Source: Amphiura filiformis (lineage: Eukaryota; Echinodermata; Ophiuroidea; Amphilepidida; Amphiuridae). Taken from it: a DNA stretch of 64,000 nucleotides. Shown here piece by piece: positions 1 through 14,000 of this stretch. The DNA is taken from positions 69,910,058 through 69,974,057 of the forward strand of contig NC_092635.1 in NCBI RefSeq assembly GCF_039555335.1, in the 5' to 3' direction. Positions within the stretch are counted from its first letter, which is position 1; each line of letters begins with the position of its first letter. The notes beneath the pieces were generated by a model that saw nothing but the letters and a program-made list of their open reading frames with translations, was not told the origin of the DNA and searched no databases. Made by a program: the position numbers and the translations under genes.

Positions 1-204
1 ATGGATGATTTAACAGTAATTTTCATTTTGCCATTCCAAATTTTCTGAATGGGCAATCTGCCCCTACCAATCCCTGAGAGGACCGGCATAATTATAATAG
101 ATCTTGTCCAAATGCTGTGGCTAGACTTTTGTAATCGAGGGGGCAGCCAGGGGAAAATCTTACATCCACAGAGGGGCTAATGGGGATCAAAATACTGATT
201 CTCT

Positions 205-1366
205 ATAGACCCTATTGAATACTTCTTTCTTCATCCACATTTAAGGCCAGAGTAATGGAAGACACATACGTCCACGACCGAATTTGAGATTTTTTGATAT
301 TTATCAACACTAATATGTATTCTTTCACTTGAAACTGATAAAATACAACTTGCTAATATTTATTCGTATTTTTGCTTGATTTATTTCACTCTTTTCAACT
401 CTAAAAAGTCACATGGCTCAAGACAACTTAGTAAATTGGCGGGAAAAGCGCGAATGCGTAATATTGTGATTACGCGCGCGCATCGCGTCGAATGACGCGG
501 CGCAACTCTTTATTATTTATAGATTATAGATTCATTGGTGCAAAAAGATGCATATTTAGACCATACAGATTTTACAAGGGTGAAAGTCTTACCGTTTTAA
601 AATTTAAGGACGTTTTGTGCATAATTTTGACATTTTTTTACTAAAACGTCGATTTCTCAGAGTTCACTTTTGACAATATTGCACGATTTTTGTGACAAGA
701 TAACTCGAAAAATATGCAAGCAAAGGGTAAACTTTTGCACTATCCTTTAGAGTACATCAAAGTCTAGGGAAGGTTTTTTCATTTTTTTTTTATATTTGTT
801 TTTAACAAAAATATACACCATTATGTGCTATTTTTAGCTTAATAGAGTGTCAAAATGGCTTTTTCACATGTTTTTTCAATATTTCAAGACTAATTTAAAA
901 AAAAAATAAAAAACCTTCCCTAAGTTCATGTCTCTTCTTCATGAAAAGCTAACTGAATTTTTTTTACTCTAACGGATTTTTTTCTAAGTTGTCACAAAAA
1001 AATTGGGGTAAAAAAGTGAATTTTTGTGATTTTTCAAAAACTTGAGATTTTTGAACAAATCTGATGTCACCATGGGATTCCTTGACTCATTTCCTTTCCA
1101 AAAGTGTATAGTTTTATATACTTTGGACATACAATTCAGAAATAATGATGCTCGAAAAGGTTCATGTTCTCTCCCATTACTCTGCCTTTAAATATAATTC
1201 TGTCCACCAAGACGCATCCTCGGGGCAATGTGCACGATAATACAGTAAAACAGGCGATAGCTATGAATGGTTGTGGAATCGAACAGAGAACCGGTCCCTC
1301 ATCAACATGGCTATCACATCAATTGTTATACCATTCCTGTTGGTTTATTCAATAGGGTCTATTGAA
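205..1366. mobile_element. Large imperfect foldback element
   Basis: ATAGACCCTATTGAATA near 206 recurs inverted near 1,364, and AAGGC-AGAGTAATGG near 243 recurs inverted near 1,190. The inner arms also mirror each other (GGGAAGGTTTTTT at about 768 versus AAAAAACCTTCCC at about 909), centred near 845. The right arm carries about 150 extra bp. This is a non-coding transposon-like palindrome of about 1.16 kb. Confidence 0.6.
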
Positions 1367-1562
1367 GCAGGTACAAACAGTCAACTTATTTGGTGAAGGG
1401 CAAGCAGGGGGCAAAGGTTCTAATTGTGGGCTTTCGCCCTCCCCACTGGTTACACCACTGTCCAAATGAAGTAATTTATTTCTCCATGGCACAAAAACAA
1501 ATTTATGATGTATGAACCTACAATCAGGTGAGAAAAAAAACCCAAAAAACTGAAACACCACC

Positions 1563-1848
1563 ATTGGGCTATTCCATTTAAATTCCACACTACCCCTGTG
1601 GAAGATTTAGCTGGAGTCTTCCACAGAGGGAGTAAGAGTTTTGATACAAAAGACAATTTGGTAACTTCCATTTGAAAACCTCACTCCAGTTGTAAGATAT
1701 AGGTAAAGCTATGACACATGGGGAGTATGGGTTTCAAAATGATTAACACTGACCAAATACATTTGAAAAACATACTCCCTCTATGGAAGATATTTCCCAA
1801 ATCTCCCACAGGGGTAGTGTGGATTTCAACTGGAACAGCCCAATTTGT
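1563..1848. mobile_element. MITE, family 4, copy abutting splice donor of exon l
   Basis: TIRs of about 45 bp: TTGGGCTATTCCATTTAAAT with CCACACTACCCCTGTGGAAG on the left, inverted as CTTCC/CACAGGGGTAGTGTGG...CCCAATTT on the right. Length about 286 bp. Its right end is at the second or third base of the minus-strand intron. Confidence 0.75.
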
Positions 1849-1850
1849 AC

Positions 1851-2016
1851 CTGATCTGGATCACTTGCTGTAAGCATCAGTCTGACTGATTGGTCATCTA
1901 CAACATACGCATCCTGTGATGATACCTGACCATAATACACAAGCGGAGGAGTCACAAATTCAGGACAACTGTCATTCATGTCTATTACATTTATGGTCAC
2001 TGATGTACTGGTAGAT
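1851..2016 (-). CDS. Cadherin gene, exon l (last in window)
   Basis: 166 nt; starts with the third base of the split Arg codon and ends in phase 0. Acceptor TTTACTACAG|A, donor CAG|GTACAAATT. It encodes STSTSVTINV, the linker IDMNDSCPEF and the start of another repeat ending TASDPDQ. A MITE ends two to three bases inside the intron, so the donor's downstream bases come from it. The next exon should lie beyond position 1. Confidence 0.88.
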
Positions 2017-5000
2017 CTGTAGTAAAGAAATCAATAAGGTAGAACCATAGAGTAACAACTATACCATATTTGTGTGTTGCTCATGGAGGGCAAAATAATG
2101 TACCTGCGGCAAACTTTGTTTAAAGTGTGTTATTGTTTGCGTTCTGCGTGTAATATGTTGTACCAAAAAACTTGCACCGAGTGTTGCATGCACAATACTT
2201 TGTAACGCTCACACTTAAATACGCCAAGTATCACTCCACTGTGGGCTTTAGCTAATAAATGCCTGAGGTAAGAGGAATCCAAATCCACGCATTCCTACAC
2301 CTGACTAGCAGCCTTTAGTTGGGTAGCCGTCGGCTACAATGCACCCAAAATGTGAAATGATTCAGCCTTGGCGGAAATTTTAAACTGCATTCCATCACCC
2401 GTTTTACACCTTCCGCGAAAACACAGGTGGACAAAAGAATGATTACTGAATTTACAACACAATACAGTTCCCTTTGTCAAAACACACATATTATCTGTTG
2501 AAGTGATATAATAATCGGATTAACTACACGTGGTATCTATGCATTGATGTACTTGCGAACAAAAGGAGTATGTATGAATAGATGCGACAGGATTACCTGC
2601 GGATTTATCTATATTGTATATATTATTATATTACCCCCCCCCCCTCGTCCTTGCATCTTATGTAGGTGTTAGGCGGCTTTTATTTGCACAATTGAACGCT
2701 CAAAACCCCAGGTTGGTGCTAGCGGCTACCCAAAGATGGCCGACCAAATCCTGACCATGACTTGGCTCGTTGGATTCGTCTATAATGCTTGCCCTCCACG
2801 AGCGACAAACCAAAATGGCGGATTCACCATAATATTACACACAATTTACACTGTACTATTTGGGTCTAATCCAGGGGTTTTCACTAGGTGGCCATGGGGC
2901 CAGATCCGGCCTGCTGACCAATTCCGGTTGGCCCTTAAACAGCTCTGAAATGCACAGTACACAAAGCAATTCAAGGTGTATTTGGCCCTCTGGCCCGCGA
3001 GTAACTAAAATTGAGGGGGTGTATGTGCTTACAGATGCTAAGCTAACACAGCACAGATCAGTTGGGGATAAAATTCACAAACCTCTACGACGTAAATATT
3101 ATATGTTCAGAATGTTACTTAATACTAGAAAATGATTGGTTTTTATCAAAATACAGTTTAGTATATGAAAGAAATATATTATTCCCTATCCCCTCTATGC
3201 AGTCTAGTAAGGGTATATTTTACATTTACTTTAAGGGTATATTTTACATTTACACTTTAAGGGTATATTTTACATTTACTTTAATAACATTTACTACTTT
3301 TAGCCATAGGTTTGGTCAACTTATTTTTGAATTACCTTTCACATGGTAAAAAGGTGTAACTTGTAAAGGCAATAAAAGGTAGATACTTTCTTTTGCCGAA
3401 GTATGTGCCACAGAAGTTAACCATCACATGGCAAAATACAGTAATGTCCCTTTTAGACTTTCCTGCCACTTGCCGCTGCAGCAAGCAGCAAGACATATCA
3501 GCCAATGACAAACCTTGATTCTGTCGGGGTGTCCGCAATGCGCGTACGTCACACCACTCAGCGGCAAGCAGCAAGACATATCAGCCAATGACAAACCTTG
3601 ATTCTGTCGGGGTGTCCGCAATGCGCGTACGTCACGCCACTCAGCGGCAAGCAGCAAGACATATCACAGAGCTGCCAACATTTGAATCTTGAAAAAAGGG
3701 AAATTTCCTGTTGCAATCAGGGAGATTTGTCAAAATGTGTACATCTTAATGGGCCGAAACCATTTCCTTTTCAGGAGATGACCAAAAATTAAGGGTTCTG
3801 AAGGTTTAAAAGTAGGGAGTCTCCTGCAAAAAGAGGGAGAGTTGAAAGCTCTGATATCAGCCAATGACAAACCTTGATTCTGTCGGGGTGTCCGCAATGC
3901 GGGTACGTCACGCCACTCAGTGGCAAGCAGCAAGACATATCAGCCAATGACAAACCTTGATTCTGTCGGGGTGTCCGCAATGCGCGTACGTCACGCCACT
4001 CAGTGGCAAGCGTCATGGCAGAATGAAACCAGCATAATAACATTTTAATCTTTTATTCCATGTGAGTCAAATAGAAAAGTTAACCTCGACCATGACAAAG
4101 GAAAGTAAAATATTAGCGATGCAAAAAGAAGATACACTCTTTAATCATATTAGGGCCAAATGGTATCAAAGTTTTTAAAAAAAGCACATCCTGAACATCA
4201 CTTACCGTGTAGGGTCAGAGCGCCTATCTTGCGCCTCAACAACGAGTGTGTAATCCTTGTAAGTTTCATAATCTACGGTACCAGTCAATGAGATAGCTCC
4301 ACTTTGCTCATCAATTGCAAATTGACTAAATCCATCATTGGTTGCTGATTTTATCCTGTATACTATGCCTACATCTGTTCCTGCACTGTTTTTGGCACTC
4401 ACCTAGTAAACAACAAACATGGCATACTTAGAATGATTTTATAGCAGGGTTAATAATTATTTTGAAAAAAATATTTAAAAAATCAATTTTTGTTTTCATT
4501 TCAATCAATATTTTTGATCTTTTTAATTCCAAGAACTGCTATACCCCATGATAAAGTCAAAAGCACCCAGTGGAATGCTGGACATATGTGCAATCCTAAC
4601 AGGTATTTACAAACATTCAAAACATGCTTTTACATGCGAAAATTGCAAAGAAAAAAATTGGCAAAGATCATAGGAAAAAACCTGTTGAATTCCGCACCTT
4701 GAAGATAATTTATAGCAGTAGATAAAATGTCATCATAGTGGTATCGAATTGTTTCCAAAAGTTGTAAAAGCATTAGAAATGAAGTAAAACAGTCATGTGA
4801 TTTAAATTGGTGTGATTTAAATCTAACAACCCTATTGTGTATCATTATTCCTTCATACCTTATGAAAGTTGCATAGAGCTAATAAAACTTGTAAAAATTT
4901 TCATAGCATACACAGGCGGCAGCATCAAATTTCTGCTCTATAGTGTGGTTGCATAAGTCTATATAGCAATATGCATAATTTTTACACAGCCTCCACCATG

Positions 5001-8000
5001 GCAGCATCATTTTTCTGATTCAAATAGTGTGGTCAGCCCTGTGTAATCACACAATTGATATATTATGCTGTCCTCATCTTCTTGTATTGCACTGGTATAG
5101 GAGTTTCCACTGCGTTTAAAGGCAATGCAACTCATATGGACCTGCTTAAAATGGGTCAAGCATGTGTCAACTCACCACAAGTATAATTCCAGGAGAGGCA
5201 TTTTCAGAAACAGATTCAGCATAGCTATCTTCATCAAATAGAGGGTTACGACTGCTAAGGACAATAACATTAACGATTGTTGAATCTGAACAAGTTCCTG
5301 CATTTGTGCTATTCACATACAACTGGAAAGAAAGCAACAAAGATTATATTAGAGGTAGTATCAGCAATTGGCTAATTCAGAAACTTTACAAAATCATAAG
5401 AATAAACACAACCTACAGTTTGATCAGCTCGTAATCGGCGGGCCTTATAACATCGTGGATTGATATCAATATATTTCATTTCGAGAATTTTCTTGTGACA
5501 TCTCGCAAGAAACATCACAAATTATTGATTTCAGTCCTATACTTTTTTCTATTTTCTTTAACACACACATTATACACCAGGCAGGTCAACTATGTCACTT
5601 TTAACGTGGGTCTACATTTCGGCATAGTGGTAAAAGCCTAACAATTTCCAATGATTATGAGCTGATCAAACTATAATAGGATAACAAGTCTTTGCCATTC
5701 TTAATATTATGTATGGTATACTTTTATTAGACCAACAATTTAGCAGTTAGTTTTGTACTTAAGACCAAACAATTCAGCAGTTATGAGGTCCAAAAGTTTC
5801 CATAATTCCAGGGTTATTAAGAACACCCTTAAAATGCCATATTATTGAGTTCTTACCTTAAGGATGTGTGGTGTACCATCAGAGTTCAGATTCTGTGGTT
5901 CCAGTAACCTCACATAAAGTTCAAGATATTCAGGGACAGCAGTGACTTCTTCAAGTCCAAAGATACTCCCATCTTGCTCTATTGAAGTCACCCCTTCAAA
6001 TATATCATCGTCGTCTCTTGCAAAAATGACAAGACGGTCTCCAGAGGTCTCTGCCACATAAAAGTCGTCTTGTGCCACCTGTCCTTGGTATGAGGCGGAA
6101 TCAAAGCTTGGACAGTTGTCATTGAGATCTGTGATGGTGACTGTGAGAAGGACTGTAGCAGATCTTGCTGCGTTGTTGACTTGTTCTGCCTGTATAATGA
6201 ACAACAAATCACATACAATGACTGCAGTAATGGAGAGTGCAGATTATTTTTATCAGGAACCTCTTGCACCAGAGCCAAACACCTTAACCGCAGAGCCATG
6301 ATAAAGATGTTGTATTTATTTTGTTTTATCCATTCATTCATATTTATTCGGCAAAATCGACAAGAACAATAAATATAATCAATCACAAATTATCACAAAT
6401 TTAGCATATATGAAATACATGGATACAAGCAAAGACACCAAAAAGCCGAAATGCCAGGATAACCCATAAAGTCTAGCTGCAAATGTGTAAACTTATTTCC
6501 AATGGGGTCCAACATAAAGACAAGACGGTGCCTGGGACGGAGGACAAAACAGGCAAAAGGACAGAAAGGAACAGGTTACACAAATGCAGCTGACTCTTGG
6601 GTTAACGCACTTCTCGCAAGGTGTTTTTTATGGCATATTTAAAGTATCTTTGTCAATAATAGCTTTGATTTGGGATGGTAAATTTAAAATTATTCCAATC
6701 AAGTGTGGATTGATAGAAAAAAGACTTTTTGGTGTAAGATCCTACTCTCAGGACATGGAAATTTGAAGCACTAGACCTAGTAGTATAATTATGAACATGA
6801 GATATTTTTGTAAAGAATTGATCAAGATAAGATGGGGCCAGTGAGTGAAAAATATAACACACATGATTTAGCCTTAATTGTCTAGCCCTGTTTTGGGTAT
6901 CAAGCAGTTTGACAGTGTCCAAATTGATTTGACCAACATGATCTCTCGAGGATAAGTTCAAAATAAAACGAACCATTTTGTTTTGAGTGATTTGAAGCTT
7001 ACGTTGACTTTCCTTTGATAAACCAGTAAACCAGGAGGTGTTACAATAATCTAAATGACACTGCAATAATGCAGAGCAGAGATTTTTTTCGAAGCTTTTG
7101 GTTGAAATATTGTGTGTGTCTATATAAAAATTTGAGCCTGCCAATAGCTTTCTTAACAAGAGAATCAACCATAACTTCCCCAGATAAATGTTGGTCTAGT
7201 GTGACACCAAGGTATTTTATGGATGGGACAGGATTAATTGTATGACCATTGTATGAGATGTGGAAATCAGAAGCTTTTTAAGTTTTCTAAATGCGAACCA
7301 AATAAAATGAGCTCGGGTTTACCAACATGTAAAGATAATTTATTGTTAATAAGCCAGTTGTTACAGGAACTCAAATCCATGCTTAGTTCATGTGCAACCA
7401 CATCTGGGTTCTTATTGGAAGAAATGATCACGCTATCATCAGCATACAGGAGCAACTTGTTTTTCACGGATGTAACCATGTCATTGCTATAACATGGTTA
7501 CATCCGTGAAAAACAAGTTGCTCCTTTTCTATATCCAGACTCATTTCTGAGCCTTTCTTTTTTAGGTAGACCAACTCTTGGATGTCCATCTTGAAATATG
7601 CACTTTTTCCGTATTCACAATACACCCCTTGCATGTTCTGTAAGTTGCATATATCCATTGAACAAATGAGCAACATGCTCATGGATGGCATGGTTGCCAC
7701 ACCCGCGAATTGGTAGCCCAATTAGGCGGCTTCTATCTATATAAATAAAAGGAAGTCGCTAAATCTTGTTCGCGAATAGACTCGGAGATGATTTCACTTT
7801 CAGCTCTGATTTATTCGTACATTGATCGGGTACATATTGCCATTAAACCATCTGACGCCCATTTTTGCAAAACTATTCAATCACTATGGAAATAACAAAA
7901 AAATTGGTCGGTTGCTAGGCCGTTGAGGTCAATAACCTTACGGCTCAGGTCATGACCAAAAACGCGTCAAATGCACGCAGCGATTAGTGGCGAGTCACGC

Positions 8001-11000
8001 ACCCTGACACGTACTGCGTCTGGGTTTATAGGTCGCGCGCCGCAGATAGGTCGCGCGCCGCATAGGGTTGTCTGATGGTCATGAGGAGGGGGTGGTATCC
8101 ACTCAGAATTGAACACTTGATCAAAATAAAGGCCTAGGCCTATAATTGAAGCCATTTCGGGGGCCATTTTTGTTTTGTCATTGCTTTAAAGTGTACAGGT
8201 GTCCAAAACAGAAGCCAAAACGGACACATCTTTATACGCAGGGGGTATCAAGGGGGGGGGGGCTGAGTATTTAAAACGTAAGTGTAGGCTACAGCTGTCC
8301 GAAGCAGAAGCAAAGCGGAGACTTCTTAATACCCAGGGGAATTGTGGCCCCTGAGTAGGCCCTATTTGAAAAAAATTCAAAATAAAGACCGAATTGAAGC
8401 TATTTCGCGACCACTTTGACACTATAATAGTTGTTATCGGATGCATAATGTCCAAAACAAGCTTCTTATCAATACGCGGAGGGAGGGTGTCTGATAGAGG
8501 GTGCGCCGGGGAGGGGGGGCACTCGAATATGAAAGTAACGTACCTGTCCCTACCAGAGTATGACACTAGGGTCTATCAAGGCGATTATGGTCAAAAGGGG
8601 TCAATCAGTGGGGCCTCCAAGAAAATGTGTGAGAACGCTAAAATTCAGTGCCATTAACCGTAAAATATAACTTTGGCAACGTTTTGTGAAACTGAAATTG
8701 CTACAAAAATGTTAAATTTGTTCACAATGCGCGCGAAGCGCCTAAAATATTTGCAGATTTGTTGTAAAGTTCTATTAAAAAAGGGAGTCATTGGGTGCAG
8801 CTGGTAAAAAAAGGGGTCATTGGGTGACAGATTTGCAAAATAAATCTGAGGGATTGAGTGAGTATATTAACATTATCACAGATCTGGATATTCACTTAAA
8901 TAAAAGTTTAGCTTCTTACATGACAGGAGCTAACAATCAACATCTGATTATTACTGGATGAATATTCTACACCAAGACAGCATGATTATCATCACCGTTT
9001 ACTCCCGTTTACTAAACACTCCCGTTTACTAACCGCTCCCGTTTATATATTCAACTAGCGGGGACCCGCGCGAGCGCGGGTCTCCCGCTAGTATAAATAA
9101 AAGGAAGTCGCTAAATCTTGTCCAGAAGCAGTCTCCGAGATGCTTTCACTTTCAGCTCTGATTTATTCGTACATTGATCGGGTACATATTGCCATTAAAC
9201 CATCTGACGTTCATTTTGCAAAACTATTCAGTCACTATGGAAATAACAAAAAAATGTTGGTTGCTAGGCCGTTGAGGTCAATAACCTTATGGTTCAGTTC
9301 ATGACAGCAAAGCGCGTCAAATCCAAAAGCAGCGGTAAGTGGCGAGACATGCACTTGCGCGTACACAGCACCATGGTTTCACGCGCATTGCGGCGCATGG
9401 TATGGACGCATTTAATGTTGGCTTACCGCGCGTAGGCCAACGCCCAGACAAACGAGAACCTAGACCTATGACTGCCCATCCCTTACCATTGCAGTAGGTG
9501 AAGCCACGTATATCCAAGGTGATTTTGGTCGGGTGGTCGAACGCGGAGAATTAAGCGTTCATGTCTGGAACGACAAACGCGATCGTTTGCGTGATTGCTG
9601 AGCCGTTATCGCCCGCGTCAAATGCAACATGTTCTGTAGACGCGAACATGTCTGCTTGTGCGTCCGGGTTGCATCCTTGTCAAAATCGTTGCTAAGCAGT
9701 GTTGACTTCACTACGCAAACCAAAGTCATAGGTCTAGGTTCTTGTTTGTCTGGGGGCCTACGTATGTTTGTCTGGGTGTGTACGTGACTAATGCCCCCAG
9801 CATACTTTCCTGCCACTTGCCGCTGCGGCAAGCGGCAGGGCGTTTCAACCAATGACAAGCTTTGATTGTGTCCGTTTGTCTGCAATGCGCGTGCGCCACG
9901 CCGCTCAGCGGCAAGCGGCAGGGTAGAATGAAACCAGCTTAACTGCTTCTCTGAGACAGTGGCGGATCCAGGAATTTGGAAGGGGCACACTCGGAAGTTG
10001 TTTGCCGCCACCTTTGCCATGAAGCACCATTGTGTCATGCTGCGCGCGTTCAGCCGGCTGTGTCCCTCAGAATTGGAAATTGGGTCAAAGCAAAGGCCTT
10101 GAAGCCATTTCTGGGGGATCATCATGTGTAAGCTGATGAAATGGGGGGGGGGGTGACAGATTTGCAAAAAAGTCCACTTTCAGATGGAATGTTAAAATAT
10201 AGCTAACAGAGTCGTTCAACTGTTCAGTATAGCCCGAAAAGATTAAATGATAGGGGGTGGGTGAGCCCACTTTAGTGGAACTTGAAAGTCCACATTTATT
10301 AAATTCTGCGACCCCTGCAAATAAATCCTGGCTATAATGTAGGCCTAGCTATTAACACGGGCTCGCTTAAAATGTTTTGCTGCTTTTCTAGCAACCTCTT
10401 CTAACATTAATGTTTTATGTTTGTTGGGATAAAGTTAAAGCTCAACCATTTTGTCACAAGCTGTTTCAAAAAGAAATCTGTGGGATTGAGTGAGTAACAA
10501 CATTATCACAGGTCTGGATATTCACTTAAAGTTATTTAGCTTCTTTAATATGACAGGAGCTAACATATGATTATCGAGCTAACATGGTCATTACTATACT
10601 GGATGAATAATCTACACCAAGACACCATGATTATCATCATCACCGTTTACCATGTTTACTAACCACTCCGTGTACTAACGCTCCTGTTTACTCAACTAAG
10701 CGGGGACCCAAGCGCTGGTCTCCTGCTAGTTAATAATAATCCTATGACTTGAAAATGGCTCCCATATTACACAACTTGTTGGCTACTTTTGAACTTGAAT
10801 GGAAAAACATTAATTTTAGCACATTTTCAGTTAATATTACTACAAAAACAACAAATTGTGAAGTTTTTGAAGATGATTTTTGGATAAAATTTACATCAAA
10901 AATACAATTTTGGACCAATTTTGATTTAAGACAGATATATTTTGGGCAGATTTTTGTAAATTTGTGCAATAATTTTAGTTTAGTGTCGTGCCCACAAAAT

Positions 11001-14000
11001 GGGCTAACAATTTGTGACAATCCTGGTTCATTCTGAAGCCATACATCGCATATATTGGAATTTTGGTATGAAATGAGAATTGTCATTTTTAATGAAAAAT
11101 AAAATTGTACATGTTTTTCAAAATTATTTAGACCATTTACGGGGAAATTCATTGAATTTGGCACACAGAATTCTGGACAGAATGAACAAGGCATGACTGA
11201 TTATTAGGCATTCAACTTAGTTAGATGCAAAGTTGCAATTGAAAACTATATTTCTTTAACAAAGATTCTGAATGTGATCAATCATGAAGAATCAAAATTT
11301 GCCCCTGCAGAGAAATGGGTGCACCCAAGCCCGCTTCCAGGGGCGTTCATGAAAGGACATGTTAGAATGACCGCGGGTCATCACATGTTTAGTTTGCATA
11401 AAGCATCCATTGTGTTCTTGTCAGGGTTTGGCCAATCAGGGCAGGCTTGGTTGTTTATTCAGTTGGGTTGGGAGCCATAGCCAAATCACAACACAATCAG
11501 CCATCATTGAGGACGGTCATAAATTTTTTTTATTTAATATGATGAAAGCAAAATGCTTTAACAATCAATATTACTACAATAACATTATTATTTTATTCCA
11601 TAAAACCCTCTGGGTCTATCTTATGAATTTGTTAACAATGCTGTATACATGTATACAACAAAGCAAGAGAAAACTTACTTTTACAATAACTGTATAGGTA
11701 TCACCAACCACATTACGATCAAAGGGAGTTATGACAGTTATCACTCCTGTGGTTTCATCAATTGTAAGGTAGGTCTCATCAGCCACTGTGAACAATGCAC
11801 AAGGTAAATTATTTCCATAAATAATAAATATTATCAATAAGGTAGGTCGATCTTATCAGCCACTGTGAAAAATACACAAGGTAAATTATTACCATAAATA
11901 TTAGTATTGTCAATTCGCCAGTGAAGTGGTTACATAACTCCCTGGTAACTGGATCACACACTTTTCGAATTGATAGAACATGCCATAGACTTTGTGTTGC
12001 GATCATTTCGATCGTGGTGTAGAACTCAAAAGTTTTATCCAGTTGACATAGTGATAATCGAATAACACATAACTTGGTTCATATACATTTATCAAAACAT
12101 GTGTATTCCTTTTCATCAGAACACTGTGAAAAAATGCAGCTTGTAAGATTACAAGCCCTCTAAGTAACCTATCAAAATAATTCTACAGATGCCGATTCAG
12201 CTGGTATTGCCCATGGGTTTCAAATCATTACTTACAGCTATATATAATACTCTCATCGATATCCACATCTTGGTCAATGGCCCTTACTGTGTCTGGTGAC
12301 ACAGGCAGCAGTCCTTTATACTGTTCTTCAATACTGCTACTGTAAGCCGCATAATCAAAAGCTGGTGATAAGTCATCCAGATCAACAACTTCAATATGCA
12401 GCACTGTATTTACCGCAATTGGTGAATTGACAACACTGTCTGTTGTATCCTGTTTGTATCATGACAAAATAAAACACACATATGTGACCCATCACATCGA
12501 AACAGACCACTTCGCGGCTAGCTTCATTGGCAGATAACAATGAAAAAATATTGAAAAATATAAAGAAAATATAAAGAATTCTGAGCTTGTTTTGCCTCAC
12601 AAAACATTTTTACTGTATCTGATTTCAACAAGTAAGGTGTCATTTTCAAGCTAAAAATCAGCAGTTTGTCCTGGTGTTTAAATCTCTATTTTAATTTCTG
12701 CCGCGAGGTGGTCTGTTTCGATGTGATGGGTCACATATGCATGTGAATGAAAGTAAACAAGCCGTCAGAATCATGGTTGTATTTATTTATGCATTTATTC
12801 ATTATTTATTTAGTGTGATTCAAATGCAGAAAAAATTATCATTGACTATCAAAAACTGACAGTGAATCATACGGATAAGGTTTGTGGTAAGTTTATGTTC
12901 GGTTGTTGTTACGGATGAGGGTTAATATTTAGGGTTAGAGTTAAGGACTATTGTTAGTGTCGTCAGCAATAATTCATTTTTAATTTAAGCTATATATCAA
13001 AAATACTAACTTCCGTCTTAGGCCTTAGGTCCCCTGTGAAATTTTTTGTATTCACATATACACAAAAACAGCCTTAAAAAAAACTAGACTGCAAAATTTT
13101 ACTGTTATTGGTATTTTTCTTCAAATATTATACCATTTCATGGAGCTGAAAGCAGTCACTATAAATGACGAAAAAGTGGAAACATTTCGTCGTCAAAATG
13201 AGTCAATTATAAAATGAGTAATTTTTGTGTGTATGTTTGCAATGGACAGCAGCAACATTTATCCCGCAATGCATCACAATCTATTATTTCCAATATTGCT
13301 TACTGGAATAACATACAATTGAAAATTACCATTCATATGACCTGACTTATAGTTTCAAATATTACTCAATTTTATACCTTGCTCAGTAACGAACACATGT
13401 GGTCTTTTTAAGTGTGGGCAGAGAGTCTAAAATTGGCTAAACAAGGCTGATTTTGCAGATGTGGTGGGGAGATGATACCCCTCCACTCTACATTTGCCCC
13501 CGGTGCTAGTTACTATTCCATTTCAAATGCAATACTTACTGTGACTTTTAGGGTGATATCATATGATTTTGGTCCCGTTTCATAATCCAAGAGCCCTGCC
13601 ACAGTGATGGTAGCTTCTGCTGCCGCATGCTTGAGGGTATTATGATCATTTATTGTCGTGCAACTTACAGAAAATGGTATATTCTGTTTAAAACAATTAA
13701 AATCAAAGATTTTCACATTATCATACATATGGAGGGTATGTTATAAAAATATGTATTGCTTGCTTGATCCAATAATTGCTGACCATGAATCCTGATCGAG
13801 GACGCCTCCACCTTGACGCCCATTATTTTAACCGGTGCAATTTCACTTGACCTTAAAATGACCTTCACATTATTTGCCTAACTAAGTTGGCCGTTCCCAC
13901 CAAATTTCATGAACCTGCAGCAGTCTATGGCAATTTGATCCAGATGATCCTGAATGACCCCAAAATGACCTTGACATTTTTGCTTGGTTTCAGTGGTCGT

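Noticed and set aside
1307-1370. Possible plus-strand signal-peptide exon (MAITSIVIPFLLVYSIGSIE, donor CAG|GTACAA)
   Set aside because: It lies within the right arm of a foldback element, has a weak donor, and no following plus-strand exons were seen among the cadherin exons.
3424-4043. Repeated minus-strand frames (PLSGVTYAHCGHPDRIKVCH)
   Set aside because: Translation of the 83-bp tandem repeat; not conserved as protein.
7464-7721. 85-residue minus-strand frame beyond the LINE break (GYQFAGVATMPSMSM...)
   Set aside because: No family recognised; it starts in an inverted LINE duplication and ends at a Helitron, so it is probably transposon-derived noise.
10742-11194. 150-residue minus-strand frame
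   Set aside because: Low-complexity composition, no recognised motif, inside a large intron; a plus-strand frame overlaps it equally well.
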